Assembly: GCF_029871245.1 (NCBI RefSeq)
Contig: NZ_SSON01000071.1
Location: forward strand, 21,936 to 85,935
Reading direction: 5' to 3'
Length of the DNA: 64,000 nt
DNA from: Pseudomonas sp. BN102
Lineage (GTDB): Bacteria; Pseudomonadota; Gammaproteobacteria; Pseudomonadales; Pseudomonadaceae
The notes beneath the pieces were generated by a model. The model was not told where the DNA came from, made no database searches, and saw only the letters and a list, made by a program, of their open reading frames with translations. The stretch's first letter is position 1. Each line of letters starts with the position of its first letter. Made by a program: the position numbers and the translations under genes. This document shows positions 10,101 through 18,758 of this stretch, piece by piece.

Positions 10101-11186
10101 TCACTCGAGCAGCGGCTGCAGGGAAAAACCGTAGTCGCGCCGCCCTGGCTTGCCCAGCAGGCTGAAGGCGCGGAAGTCGAGGTCATGGCCGCGCCGCTCG
10201 ATGTGCCGCAGGAGCCGCGCCGCCTTGTTCCGGTCCAGGGTCATGAACAGGCGTACCTCGCGGTCCTTGCCGCCGCGCTGGGCGAAGTCCAGGCCGGCGT
10301 CGTAGTCATGCAGCAGCACCATGGCCCAGCCGCCCAGGGTGAAGTGGCCACTGACCAGGGCGCTGACCTTGCCGTCGAGGTAGGCCCGCAGCACTTCCGG
10401 GGAATTGTTCAGGGCGGAGAAGCGCATGTCCTGCCCGGGCTTGCGGCCCAGCTCCGTAGCCGCGGCCATGGCGCCGAAGGCCATTTCGTCGTTGGCCGCC
10501 CAGACCAGATTCACGTCCGGATAGCGCGGTAACAGCTGCTGCGCCTGGGCATAGGCACGCTGGCGATTCCATTCGCTGTAGACCAGTTGCCGCAGTCGCG
10601 CCCGGGGGAACTCGGCCAGGGCCTTCATCAGACCTTGCTCGCGGCGCTTTGCGGCGGGGGTCTGCTTGACGCCCGAGAAGGCCAGCATGTCGAAAGGCTG
10701 GCCGGGCGCCACGCGCTGCTGCTGCTCCAGCAGCGTGCGCGCCATCAGGTAGCCGGCCTCCTCTTCGTTGGCCACCATGCTGCCGATCCAGTCGGGATAC
10801 TTCTCACGGGTACCGCCGGCCAGGGTTTGTTGGTCCGCGGTCAGGGTGCTGTTGACGGTGAACAGCTTGACGCCGCTACCACGGGACAGGCGCAGGATCT
10901 CCGGGCCGGCGTACTGCTCGTTGACGAATACCAGGTAGTCGGGCCGATTCTCGCCTCGCAGCACTTCGCGGGCCTGGTCGAGCATGCGATGCAGGTCGCG
11001 CTCGGCATAGCGCACGTCGAGCGCCATGCCCAGGTCGTCCGCGGCCGCCTGCATGAACTGCGCATAGCTGGCCCAATAGGGTTCGTCGGTCCGCCCGGGA
11101 TTGAGAAACACCACCGAAGCGGCGTAGAGCGTCTGGCTGAGACCCAGGCAGAAGCAAAGTAGAAGAGAGGCGAAGAGTCCTTTCAT
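10101..11186 (-). CDS. Periplasmic substrate-binding protein of the sugar-binding type
   Basis: The 361-residue product has a signal peptide (about 1-22, ending YAA) and the layout of Peripla_BP_4/LacI-type two-lobed binding proteins, with segments such as NPGRTDEPYWASYAQFMQAA, AANDEMAFGAMAAA and DMRFSALNNSPEVLRAYLDG. No permease or ATPase gene is adjacent, so it is an orphan that may serve sensing rather than uptake. It converges with the DUF2970 gene with only 3 bases between stop codons. The ligand cannot be told from sequence. Confidence 0.8.
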   Translation of the reverse strand: MKGLFASLLLCFCLGLSQTLYAASVVFLNPGRTDEPYWASYAQFMQAAADDLGMALDVRYAERDLHRMLDQAREVLRGENRPDYLVFVNEQYAGPEILRLSRGSGVKLFTVNSTLTADQQTLAGGTREKYPDWIGSMVANEEEAGYLMARTLLEQQQRVAPGQPFDMLAFSGVKQTPAAKRREQGLMKALAEFPRARLRQLVYSEWNRQRAYAQAQQLLPRYPDVNLVWAANDEMAFGAMAAATELGRKPGQDMRFSALNNSPEVLRAYLDGKVSALVSGHFTLGGWAMVLLHDYDAGLDFAQRGGKDREVRLFMTLDRNKAARLLRHIERRGHDLDFRAFSLLGKPGRRDYGFSLQPLLE

Positions 11187-11287
11187 TCCATCACCCAGGA
11201 AAAATCGGCGGCGAAGTATAACCGCTTAGCGCAGGGTGATCGGAGGTTGCGGGGCTGGCCTGGCGAACCGGCCGGCCCCGCGCGTGC

Positions 11288-11401
11288 TTATTGGTGGCTG
11301 ACCCAGTAAACGGCAGTCGACACAGCGATCAGGATAAGGATGAAAATGGCCCAGGCATCGACCTTGCTGTCAGGGTTCGAATTATCGGAATGTTCGTTCA
11401 T
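11288..11401 (-). CDS. 37-residue single-span membrane protein
   Basis: The peptide starts MNEHSDNSNPDSKVDAW, followed by one hydrophobic helix (AIFILILIAVSTAVYWVS) and a two-residue tail. CGGGGGAGCC sits directly before the ATG, a very strong ribosome-binding site, which is why I favour this over a longer frame starting at 11470. Small hydrophobic proteins of this shape are common in Pseudomonas; the role is unknown. A GC-rich hairpin (11249-11282) lies downstream and could end the transcript. Confidence 0.65.
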   Translation of the reverse strand: MNEHSDNSNPDSKVDAWAIFILILIAVSTAVYWVSHQ

Positions 11402-11499
11402 GGCTCCCCCGTTGTTGTGGTTATAGGCGGCTTGCACTCCGAGTAAAGACCAGCCCCCGCCGCGCCTCAAGCCGAAGGGTTATGCCCCACCCCGCAATC

Positions 11500-11636
11500 A
11501 TAACTTTTGGTTCTTTACATATACTCAAACATCACTTTTGCGCATAACCCCGAACTGGTATCTTCCACCGCCTCCGCGGGGAGTGCGCGGCCGTGCGCGC
11601 AGAAAAGCTGTAAGCAGCCTGATAACAGGACATTTC
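11500..11636 (+). promoter_or_regulatory. cysI promoter region, probable CysB target
   Basis: The 137-bp leader begins with an AT-rich stretch (ATAACTTTTGGTTCTTTACATATACTC, 11500-11526) unlike the surrounding GC-rich DNA. CysB sites in enteric bacteria and Pseudomonas are AT-rich sequences of this kind upstream of sulfite reductase genes. The call is by analogy; no consensus could be scored. Confidence 0.45.
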
Positions 11637-13295
11637 ATGTACGTATACGACGAGTACGATCAACGGATCGTCGAGGACCGCGTCAAGCAGTTCCGCGATC
11701 AGACCCGCCGCTATCTGGAAGGCACGCTCTCGGGTGAGGAATTCCGCCCGCTGCGCCTGCAGAACGGCCTGTACATCCAGCGCTACGCGCCCATGCTGCG
11801 CGTCGCCGTGCCCTATGGCCTGCTGTCTTCCGTGCAGGTGCGCAAGCTGGCGCAGATCGCTCGCGACTACGACAAGGGTTACGCCCACATCAGCACCCGC
11901 CAGAACGTGCAGTTCAACTGGCCGGAACTGGAAGACGTGCCGGAAATCCTCGCCGAGCTGGCCACCGTGCAGATGCACGCGATCCAGACCAGCGGCAACT
12001 GCATCCGCAACACCACCACCGACCAGTTCGCCGGCGTTGCCCGTGACGAGCTCGTCGACCCGCGCCCCTGGTGCGAGATCATCCGCCAGTGGTCGACCTT
12101 CCACCCGGAATTCTCCCACCTGCCGCGCAAGTTCAAGATCGCCGTCAATGGCGCCGTGAGCGACCGCGCCGCCATCGAAGTCCATGACATCGGCCTGGAA
12201 GCAGTGAAGAACGCCGCTGGCGAGCTGGGCTTCCGCGTGTCGGTCGGCGGCGGCTTGGGCCGTACCCCGGTGGTGGGCAGCTTCATCAACGAATTCCTGC
12301 CCTGGCAGCACCTGCTCAGCTACCTCGACGCCATCCTGCGCGTGTACAACCGCTATGGCCGTCGCGACAACAAGTACAAGGCGCGCATCAAGATCCTGGT
12401 CAAGGCGCTGACCCCGGAAGTCTTCGCCGAGCGCGTCAACGCCGAGTGGGCCCACCTGAAGGACGGCCCCACCACCCTGACCGAAGCCGAAGTGCAACGC
12501 GTCGCCAAGCACTTCGTCGACCCGGCCTACAAGGCCCTGGAAGACCAGGATGCCGCCCTCGCTGCCCTGGATGCCGAGCACCCCGGCTTCGCCCGCTGGC
12601 GCACCCGCAACGTCATCGCCCACAAGAAGCCCGGCTATGCCGCCGTGACCCTGTCGCTCAAGCCCACCGGCGTGGCGCCTGGCGACGTCACCGACAAGCA
12701 GCTGGACGCCATCGCCGGCCTGGCCGATCGCTACAGCTTCAGCGAAGTGCGTAACAGCCATAACCAGAACATCATCCTGGCCGACGTCGAGCAGACCCAG
12801 CTCTTCACCCTCTGGGGCGAGCTGCGCGAACTTGGCTTCGCCACCCCGAACGTCGGCCTGCTGACCGACATCATCTGCTGCCCGGGCGGCGACTTCTGCT
12901 CCCTGGCCAACGCCAAATCGATCCCGGTGGCCGAAGCCATCCAGCGCCGTTTCGACGACCTGGACTACCTGTTCGACATCGGCGACCTGGACCTGAACAT
13001 CTCCGGCTGCATGAACGCCTGCGGCCACCACCACGTGGGCCATATCGGCATCCTCGGCGTGGACAAGAAGGGCCAGGAGTTCTACCAGGTGTCCCTCGGC
13101 GGCAGCGCCGGCCGTGACGCCAGCCTGGCGCAGATCCTCGGCCCGTCCTTCGCCCAGGACGAAATGGCCGACGTGATCGAGAAGATCATCAACGTCTACG
13201 TGGAACAGCGCACCGAAGACGAGCAATTCCTCGACACCTTCCGCCGTATCGGTATCGATCCGTTCAAGGAGCGCGTATATGCAGCGAATCATTAA
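11637..13295 (+). CDS. cysI: Assimilatory sulfite/nitrite reductase hemoprotein CysI
   Basis: This 552-residue enzyme reduces sulfite to sulfide using a coupled sirohaem-[4Fe-4S] centre. The four cluster cysteines are visible in two groups near the C-terminal half: CCPGGDFCSLANA (about 419-431) and GCMNACGHHHVGH (about 455-467). Two ferrite-like repeats (about 50-120 and 330-400) carry the SxRQNVQFNW and NSHNQNIILADV segments typical of this family. I chose ATG 11637 because the frame upstream reads through the AT-rich promoter and because homologues begin MYVYDEYDQ. It overlaps the next gene by 17 bases, so the two are translationally linked. Confidence 0.95.
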   Translation: MYVYDEYDQRIVEDRVKQFRDQTRRYLEGTLSGEEFRPLRLQNGLYIQRYAPMLRVAVPYGLLSSVQVRKLAQIARDYDKGYAHISTRQNVQFNWPELEDVPEILAELATVQMHAIQTSGNCIRNTTTDQFAGVARDELVDPRPWCEIIRQWSTFHPEFSHLPRKFKIAVNGAVSDRAAIEVHDIGLEAVKNAAGELGFRVSVGGGLGRTPVVGSFINEFLPWQHLLSYLDAILRVYNRYGRRDNKYKARIKILVKALTPEVFAERVNAEWAHLKDGPTTLTEAEVQRVAKHFVDPAYKALEDQDAALAALDAEHPGFARWRTRNVIAHKKPGYAAVTLSLKPTGVAPGDVTDKQLDAIAGLADRYSFSEVRNSHNQNIILADVEQTQLFTLWGELRELGFATPNVGLLTDIICCPGGDFCSLANAKSIPVAEAIQRRFDDLDYLFDIGDLDLNISGCMNACGHHHVGHIGILGVDKKGQEFYQVSLGGSAGRDASLAQILGPSFAQDEMADVIEKIINVYVEQRTEDEQFLDTFRRIGIDPFKERVYAANH

Positions 13296-13779
13296 GAACG
13301 ACCAGGTGATCGACGAAACCTGGCACCTGCTGGCCAAAGACGCGACCCTGGACGGTATCCCCAACTGCGATGACATCATCGTTCCGCTGGCCCTGTGGTG
13401 CGACCACGGCCACGCCCTGAAAGCCCGCGACGGCGGCCTGGGCGTATGGCTGGAAGCCGGCGAAGAGATCGAGGAGATCGCCGGCGACCTGGAGCACTTC
13501 CAGGTCATCGCCCTGAACTTCCCGGCCTTCACTGACGGCCGTCACTCTTCCACCGCCTATCTGCTGCGCCAGCGCTACGGGTACAAGGGTGAAGTACGCG
13601 CCATCGGCGATGTGCTGCGCGATCAGCTGTTCGCGCTGCGCCGTTGCGGCTTCGATGCCTTCGCCCTGCGCGCCGACAAGGACCCCTACGACGCCCTCAA
13701 GGCGTTCGAAGACTTCTCCGAGGTCTACCAGGCGTCCAGCGACCAGCCCCTGCCGCTGTTCCGCCGCCGCTCGGCCTGA
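13279..13779 (+). CDS. DUF934 protein, sulfite reductase partner
   Basis: A 166-residue protein of the DUF934 family, which across proteobacteria is nearly always the gene after a cysI-type sulfite reductase; a role as accessory or electron-transfer partner is inferred from that linkage. Conserved features visible are GVWLEAGEEIEEIAGDL, FPAFTDGRHSSTAYLLR and GDVLRDQLFALRRCGFDAF. The ATG lies inside the cysI coding end, after CAAGGAGCG, giving translational coupling. A strong terminator follows 15 bases downstream. Confidence 0.9.
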   Translation: MQRIIKNDQVIDETWHLLAKDATLDGIPNCDDIIVPLALWCDHGHALKARDGGLGVWLEAGEEIEEIAGDLEHFQVIALNFPAFTDGRHSSTAYLLRQRYGYKGEVRAIGDVLRDQLFALRRCGFDAFALRADKDPYDALKAFEDFSEVYQASSDQPLPLFRRRSA

Positions 13780-13793
13780 GTGACGCGATAACG

Positions 13794-13820
13794 AAAAGCC
13801 CCGCATTTGCGGGGCTTTTT
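13794..13820 (+). terminator. Rho-independent terminator of cysI-DUF934
   Basis: Stem GCCCCGC/GCGGGGC with loop ATTT, preceded by AAAA and followed by five T. Confidence 0.9.
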
Positions 13821-13843
13821 GTTGGGTGACGAATCGATTCTCT

Positions 13844-13940
13844 TGTAGGGGCGAATTCATTCGCCAACCGGACCGCAGGTTCGGCCGGCAATGAATCGAG
13901 GGCAGCTGAGCTGCCCTTGGCAAATGAATTCACCCCTACA
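13844..13940. repeat. 97-bp inverted-repeat element, MITE/REP-like
   Basis: Ends are TGTAGGGGCGAATTCATTCG and its near-complement finishing TGAATTCACCCCTACA, forming about 22-bp terminal inverted repeats. The centre has a second palindrome GGGCAGCTGAGCTGCCC. It belongs with the GAATTC-type palindromes at 7282-7585. It lies between a terminator and the 3' end of the TetR gene. Confidence 0.75.
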
Positions 13941-13955
13941 GTCGCCCAGCCTGGC

Positions 13956-14537
13956 TCACGGCGCGCGGACCGCATCCCACGCCACCTGCATGAACAGCTC
14001 ACGGCACTCCGCCAGGCTGGTGTGTGTGCGCCCGGCCAGCCAATTACGGGCGAAGTCCTGTGCCGGGCCTATGACCACCGAGGCGAAGCAGTCCGCCGGC
14101 ATGTCCCTGAAGGCCCCGGCCTGGCGATATTCCTGCAGGGCCTCGAAGATGCGCGCATGGTGATCACGATTGGCCTCGCGCAATTGTTCGCCCACCTCCC
14201 CCGCCTCCACACGCCCGCGGCTGTGCAGGACGAAACGCGCCCAATCCGGATTGGCCACTACCCAGTCGACGTAGGCGCTGACCAGCAGCTTGACGCAGGC
14301 CTCGGCACTGGTGGCCTTGGCGAAGCCCTCTTGGAGCAATTGCGCGTACTGGCCAACCCCGGCCAGGTAGAGCGCGCCGATGATGCGTTCCTTGTTGCCG
14401 AAGTGGTGGTAGAGGCTGCCGATGCTGGCGCCGGAACGATCGCGGATCATCTCGATGGTCGTGGCACCCACGCCCACTTCGGTGAAGCACGCCAGAGCGG
14501 CCTGGAGGATCTCGTCTTTACGGGAGGAACGGGCCAT
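13956..14537 (-). CDS. TetR-family transcriptional regulator
   Basis: The 193-residue protein starts MARSSRKDEILQAALACFTE and has the TetR helix-turn-helix at about residues 22-45 (GVGATTIEMIRDRSGASIGSLYHHFGNKE), followed by an all-helical ligand domain. Its gene is divergent from a thioesterase-like gene, and a 32-bp imperfect palindrome lies between them, so it probably represses both itself and that gene. The ligand may be an acyl-CoA or fatty acid, inferred only from the neighbour. Confidence 0.88.
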   Translation of the reverse strand: MARSSRKDEILQAALACFTEVGVGATTIEMIRDRSGASIGSLYHHFGNKERIIGALYLAGVGQYAQLLQEGFAKATSAEACVKLLVSAYVDWVVANPDWARFVLHSRGRVEAGEVGEQLREANRDHHARIFEALQEYRQAGAFRDMPADCFASVVIGPAQDFARNWLAGRTHTSLAECRELFMQVAWDAVRAP

Positions 14538-14556
14538 GGAACTCCTTGGGAAGGCT

Positions 14557-14588
14557 ATTAGAATAATTTTCTAGAATTGTTTTCTAAT
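14557..14588. promoter_or_regulatory. Probable TetR operator
   Basis: A 32-bp imperfect palindrome centred on CTAG, with outer arms ATTAGAA and TTCTAAT (both seven bases, perfect). It sits between the TetR gene and the divergent thioesterase gene, 20 bases from the TetR start, in an AT-rich patch likely to contain both promoters. Confidence 0.7.
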
Positions 14589-14650
14589 GTTCGTATACTG
14601 CAGCAGCGCGCGCTCATCTTCAATCCACAGTGACGAGAGAGTCGAAATCC

Positions 14651-15088
14651 ATGAGCCAGATGTTGCAGATGTTCAAGCAGGCCGGCACGGAGCAGTTCAG
14701 CGCCATGATCGGCCAGGTCGCCCCCTACTTCGCCAGCATCGCCCCGCGCTTCGTCGAGCTGCGCCCGGGCTACGCCGAGGTCACCTTCCCAAAGCGCCGC
14801 GAGGTGCTCAATCATATCGGCACCGTGCACGCCATCGCCCTGTGCAATGCCGCGGAGCTGGTGGCTGGGACCATGACCGACGCCTCCATCCCAGCCGGCG
14901 TACGCTGGATCCCCCGCGGCATGACCGTCGAATACCTGGCCAAGGCCTCGGGCGATGTGCGTGCGGTGGCGGACGGCAGCGCGCTGGATTGGTCCGCCTT
15001 GGGCGACATCAAGGTCCCGGTCATGGCCTACGTGGGGGATACCGCGGTACTGCGCGCCGAAATCACCATGTATCTGAGCAAGGCCTGA
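14651..15088 (+). CDS. Hotdog-fold thioesterase (DUF4442/PaaI-like)
   Basis: A 145-residue protein with the single hotdog domain layout: YAEVTFPKRREVLNHIGTVHAIALCNAAELVAG carries the N-H-G-T-hotdog helix pattern (Asn, His, and the Glu of the AAEL segment being the usual catalytic positions). Such proteins hydrolyse acyl-CoA thioesters or stay inactive as acyl-CoA sensors. I chose ATG 14651; a GTG 21 bases earlier has no ribosome-binding site. Control by the divergent TetR protein is likely. It ends at a strong hairpin at 15094. Confidence 0.75.
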   Translation: MSQMLQMFKQAGTEQFSAMIGQVAPYFASIAPRFVELRPGYAEVTFPKRREVLNHIGTVHAIALCNAAELVAGTMTDASIPAGVRWIPRGMTVEYLAKASGDVRAVADGSALDWSALGDIKVPVMAYVGDTAVLRAEITMYLSKA

Positions 15089-15093
15089 AAATG

Positions 15094-15121
15094 GCGAGGC
15101 CCGGTTTCTACCGGGCCTCGC
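15094..15121. terminator. Hairpin between convergent genes
   Basis: Perfect 11-bp stem GCGAGGCCCGG/CCGGGCCTCGC with loop TTTCTA between the convergent thioesterase and sohB genes. There is no strong T run on either side, so it is a weaker terminator or an RNA 3'-end stabiliser. Confidence 0.6.
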
Positions 15122-15130
15122 ATCGCTGCC

Positions 15131-16156
15131 TTACTGCCAGAATCGTTGCTGGCTGAGGCGGCTCCACCAGTTCAGCAACACCCGGTCCAGCGCCACGCTG
15201 GCGGCGAGGCCGACGCGCTCCTGCAAGCTCTTGCGCGCGGCGAAGTGCAGATGGAACAGCTCCGCCTCCTTGGCCCGCTCGGCCAGGTAATCGTCGCTGG
15301 TACGCAGTTCGTCCACCAGCAGCTTCTCCTGCGCCGCCATGCCCAGCCAGATTTCGCCGGTGGCGACCTCCTCCATGTTCAGCTGCGGGCGGTAGCGGCC
15401 GACGAAGTTCTTGAACAGCACATGGGTGGTTTCCAGATCTTCCTGGAACTTCTGCCGGCCCTTCTCGGTGTTCTCGCCGAATATGGTAAGGGTGCGCTTG
15501 TACTCGCCGGCGGTGAGCACTTCGAAGTCGATGTCGTGCTTCTTCAGCAGCCGATGGACGTTGGGCAGCTGCGCCACGACGCCGATGGAGCCGATGATGG
15601 AGAACGGCGCGGCGAGGATCCTGTCGCCGATGCAGGCCATCATGTAGCCGCCGCTGGCCGCCACCTTGTCCACGCAAACGGTGAGCGGCACGCCGGCATC
15701 TCGGATGCGCGCCAGCTGCGACGACGCCAGGCCGTAGCTGTGCACCATGCCGCCGCCGCTCTCGAGGCGCACGACCACTTCGTCCTTGGCCGTCGCCATG
15801 CTCAGCAGCGCGGTGACCTCATGGCGCAGGTGGTCGGTGGCCGAGGCCTTGATGTCGCCATCGAAATCCAGCACGAACACCCGAGGCTTGTGCTCGGCGG
15901 ATTTCTTCGCCCGCTTTGCCGCCTTGGCCTCGACCTTGCGCGCCGCCTTCAGGTGCGCCTTGTCCAGCACCGAGTGCTCCAGGCGCTCGCGCAGGTCCTT
16001 GTAGAAATCATTGAGCTTGCGCACGTCCAGATGACCGCTCGCCACGCGCCGGTTGCGGCCGCGCAGCGCGGCGATGGCCGCCAGCACCACCAGGATGGCC
16101 ACCACCAGGGTCACGGTCTTGGCCAGAAAGCCTGCGTACTCGGCAAAAAACTCCAC
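15131..16156 (-). CDS. sohB: SohB-type signal peptide peptidase (S49 family)
   Basis: A 341-residue membrane-anchored serine protease of the SppA/SohB family, which degrades leftover signal peptides and similar periplasmic peptides. The N-terminus has one transmembrane segment (about 10-32) and then a basic linker rich in KAxRK. The catalytic Ser-Lys dyad is visible in VDKVAASGGYMMA (Ser about 177) and GEYKRTLT (Lys about 230). I chose the GTG at 16156 (MEFFAEYAG), which follows AAGGGGG; the longer frame upstream would add a hydrophobic, non-conserved leader. Single gene. Confidence 0.88.
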   Translation of the reverse strand: MEFFAEYAGFLAKTVTLVVAILVVLAAIAALRGRNRRVASGHLDVRKLNDFYKDLRERLEHSVLDKAHLKAARKVEAKAAKRAKKSAEHKPRVFVLDFDGDIKASATDHLRHEVTALLSMATAKDEVVVRLESGGGMVHSYGLASSQLARIRDAGVPLTVCVDKVAASGGYMMACIGDRILAAPFSIIGSIGVVAQLPNVHRLLKKHDIDFEVLTAGEYKRTLTIFGENTEKGRQKFQEDLETTHVLFKNFVGRYRPQLNMEEVATGEIWLGMAAQEKLLVDELRTSDDYLAERAKEAELFHLHFAARKSLQERVGLAASVALDRVLLNWWSRLSQQRFWQ

Positions 16157-16366
16157 TTGTATCCCCCTTGTCTCGCCTACTGACGCCAGCCTTCCGGCGG
16201 CGCGGATAACGAGCAAGCATAACGGCGCCATCCCCGCCCCGCCAGCGGCTGGAAAGCGCTCCATAAGCCGCGGGAATGCATTCAAACAAGCGTATGTTTT
16301 TTCGTTGACAGGCCCAAGGCTTCCTCATACCCTCGCGGAACTTTCAACCTCGCGGGACGCCAGTAC

Positions 16367-17077
16367 GTGGGCAGCATCTACCTGATTCGGCATGGCCAGG
16401 CTTCCTTCGGCGCAGACGACTACGATGTGCTGTCGCCCATCGGCATTCGCCAGGCCGAGGTACTCGGTGCGCACCTCGCACAACTGGGCCTGCGCCTGGA
16501 TCGTTGCTACAGCGGCGACCTGCGCCGCCAGCAGCATACCGCCCAGGCGGCCCTCGCGCAGTTCAACGCCGCGGGCCTGGCAACGCCCCCGGTCGAGATC
16601 GATCCGGCGTTCAATGAATTTGATGCCGACGCGGTGATCCGCGCCCTGCTCCCCGACCTGCTTCCGGAAGAACCCGAAGCCCTGCACGTGCTGCGCAACG
16701 CCGCGCAGAACCGCGCCGAGTTCCAGCGGCTGTTTTCCAAGCTGGTACTGCGCTGGGTCTCGGGCGCCCATGACAAGCCCGGCCTGCAGAGCTGGCTGGC
16801 CTTCGTCGAACAGGTGCGCGGCGGCCTCGAGCGGGTCCTGGCCCAGGCGGACAGCAAGCAGAACATCGCCGTGTTCACCTCCGGCGGCACCATCACCGCC
16901 CTGCTCCACCTGGTTGCCGGCATACCCGCCGAGAGCGCCTTCGGGCTCAACTGGCAGATCGTCAACACCTCGCTCAACCGCCTGAAATTCCGCGGCAGCG
17001 AGGTGACCCTGGCTTCCTTCAACAGTCATGTGCACCTGGAACTGTTGAAGGCGCCGGAGCTCATCACCTACCGCTGA
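16367..17077 (+). CDS. Histidine phosphatase family protein (phosphoglycerate-mutase-like)
   Basis: A 236-residue protein beginning MGSIYLIRHGQASFG, with the RHG motif whose His is phosphorylated during catalysis, the CYSGDLRRQQHTA segment with the second phosphate-binding Arg, an acid position in FNEFDAD, and a C-terminal TSGGTITALL replacing the usual SHGG. Start is GTG. It is followed 59 bases later by the SCP2 gene and then by the phosphotransferase and SDR genes, a set conserved in Pseudomonas and suggestive of lipid or acyl-CoA metabolism. Confidence 0.85.
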   Translation: MGSIYLIRHGQASFGADDYDVLSPIGIRQAEVLGAHLAQLGLRLDRCYSGDLRRQQHTAQAALAQFNAAGLATPPVEIDPAFNEFDADAVIRALLPDLLPEEPEALHVLRNAAQNRAEFQRLFSKLVLRWVSGAHDKPGLQSWLAFVEQVRGGLERVLAQADSKQNIAVFTSGGTITALLHLVAGIPAESAFGLNWQIVNTSLNRLKFRGSEVTLASFNSHVHLELLKAPELITYR

Positions 17078-17136
17078 GCCCGGCCCACTGCGGCTGGAAA
17101 AGCCGCCAGAAAAAACCCTAGAAAAAGGAAAACACC

Positions 17137-17451
17137 ATGACCAACGTTGCTGACATCGTCAAAACCATGCAGTCCAAGTTCAACGCCGGTGCCGCCGCTG
17201 GCCTGGACCTGGTATTCCAGTTCAACATCGAAGACGGCGACAACCACTACCTGGTGGTCAAGGACGGTACCTGCGACGTACAGCAAGGCGACGCCCCGAA
17301 CCCGAACGTCACCCTGATCATGGACAGCGCCACCCTGGTTGGCATCATGACCGGCGAAACCGACGGCATGCAGGCCTTCATGGCCGGCAAGCTGCGCGCC
17401 GAAGGCGACATGATGCTGGCGATGAAGCTCGGCGAACTCTTCCCGGTCTAA
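17137..17451 (+). CDS. SCP2 sterol-binding domain protein
   Basis: A 104-residue stand-alone SCP2 domain, which binds hydrophobic ligands such as fatty acyl-CoA in a tunnel. Visible conserved parts are FQFNIEDG, VKDGTCDVQQGDAPNPNVTLIMD and GKLRAEGDMMLAMKLGELF (the lipid-binding C-terminal helix with the GKLKxxG pattern). A good ribosome-binding site (AAAAAGGAAAAC) precedes the ATG. A strong terminator follows, so phosphatase and SCP2 likely form one operon. Confidence 0.92.
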   Translation: MTNVADIVKTMQSKFNAGAAAGLDLVFQFNIEDGDNHYLVVKDGTCDVQQGDAPNPNVTLIMDSATLVGIMTGETDGMQAFMAGKLRAEGDMMLAMKLGELFPV

Positions 17452-17480
17452 GCTTTTCTCACGAAAGGCCATGCACCAAG

Positions 17481-17512
17481 AAAACCGGAGTCCCAAGACT
17501 CCGGTTTTTTTT
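17481..17512 (+). terminator. Rho-independent terminator after the SCP2 gene
   Basis: Stem ACCGGAGTC/GACTCCGGT, loop CCAA, followed by eight T. Confidence 0.92.
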
Positions 17513-17662
17513 CGCCCGATGCAGGCGGTACGGGCGAATCAGGCAGCCTGATTGTGCTGCAACACCTTTGTCTATAACGGCTCGTTCGGCTTGTGGCGCC
17601 CCCAAGGCGGCATTAGATTAACGAATAGTCTCGGGCACCCATCATAAACAGAAGGGATAAGC

Positions 17663-18733
17663 ATGACGCTTACTGATCAGTCCACCCGCATCCGCGAAGG
17701 CGAAGAGCTCGACGCCGCCGTCATCGACCCATACCTCAAGGCGCATATCCCCGGCCTGGAAGGCACCCCGCGCATCAGCCAGTTCCCCGGCGGCGCCTCC
17801 AACCTGACCTACCTGCTGGAATACCCCAGCCAGGAATTCGTGCTGCGCCGGCCGCCCTTCGGCCACAAGGCCAAGTCCGCCCATGACATGGGCCGCGAAT
17901 TCCGCATCCTCAACCAGCTCAACGCCGGCTTTCCCTACTGCCCCAAGGCCTACGTGCACTGCACCGACGAGTCGGTGATCGGCGCCGAGTTCTATGTGAT
18001 GGAACGGGTCAAGGGCGTGATCCTGCGTGCCGACCTGCCGGCCGACATGCAGCTCGACGAAGGACAGACCCGCGAACTCTGCCTGAGCTTCATCGACAAG
18101 CTGGTGGAGCTGCACAACGTCGACTACCAGGCCTGCGGCCTGGGTGACCTAGGCAAGCCGGAAGGCTACGTGCAACGCCAGATCGCCGGCTGGAGCGACC
18201 GCTACGAAAAAGCCCTGACCCCGGACGCGCCGACCTGGGAACCGGTCAAGGCCTGGCTCAAGGACAAGATGCCGGCCGACCATCACAAGAGCGCCATCGT
18301 CCATAACGACTACCGCTTCGACAACGTCATCCTCGACCCGGCCAACCCGATGCAGATCATCGGCGTGCTGGACTGGGAGCTGACCACCATCGGCGACCCG
18401 CTGATGGACCTGGGCAACACGCTGGCCTACTGGATCGAGGCCAAGGACCCGGCACCCGTGCAGCTGATGCGACGCCAGCCGAGCCACCTGCCGGGCATGC
18501 TGACCCGCCAGGAATTCGCCGACTATTACGCCGAACGCGCCGGCCTGCCGCGCATCGACAACCTCGATTTCTACTACACCTACGGCCTGTTCCGCCTGGC
18601 CGGCATCGTCCAGCAGATCTACTACCGCTACTTCCATGGCCAGACCCAGGACAAGCGCTTCGCCCAGTTCATCGGCATGAACAAGCTGCTGGAGCAGATG
18701 AGTCTGCAGGTCATCAACCAATCACGGCTGTAA
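17663..18733 (+). CDS. Aminoglycoside-phosphotransferase-fold protein (ACAD10-like)
   Basis: This 356-residue protein has the APH/choline-kinase fold with the Brenner motif VHNDYRFDNVILDP (about 212-225, catalytic Asp) and the metal-binding VLDWELTTIGDPLMDLGN (about 234-251). Bacterial homologues and the N-terminal part of human ACAD10 occur with acyl-CoA dehydrogenases and SDRs; recent work links them to phosphorylation of 4-hydroxyacyl substrates during beta-oxidation. Here it is followed 25 bases later by an SDR gene, which supports a lipid role, not drug resistance. Confidence 0.85.
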   Translation: MTLTDQSTRIREGEELDAAVIDPYLKAHIPGLEGTPRISQFPGGASNLTYLLEYPSQEFVLRRPPFGHKAKSAHDMGREFRILNQLNAGFPYCPKAYVHCTDESVIGAEFYVMERVKGVILRADLPADMQLDEGQTRELCLSFIDKLVELHNVDYQACGLGDLGKPEGYVQRQIAGWSDRYEKALTPDAPTWEPVKAWLKDKMPADHHKSAIVHNDYRFDNVILDPANPMQIIGVLDWELTTIGDPLMDLGNTLAYWIEAKDPAPVQLMRRQPSHLPGMLTRQEFADYYAERAGLPRIDNLDFYYTYGLFRLAGIVQQIYYRYFHGQTQDKRFAQFIGMNKLLEQMSLQVINQSRL

Positions 18734-18758
18734 ACCGGATCACAACAAGGGGAACCCC

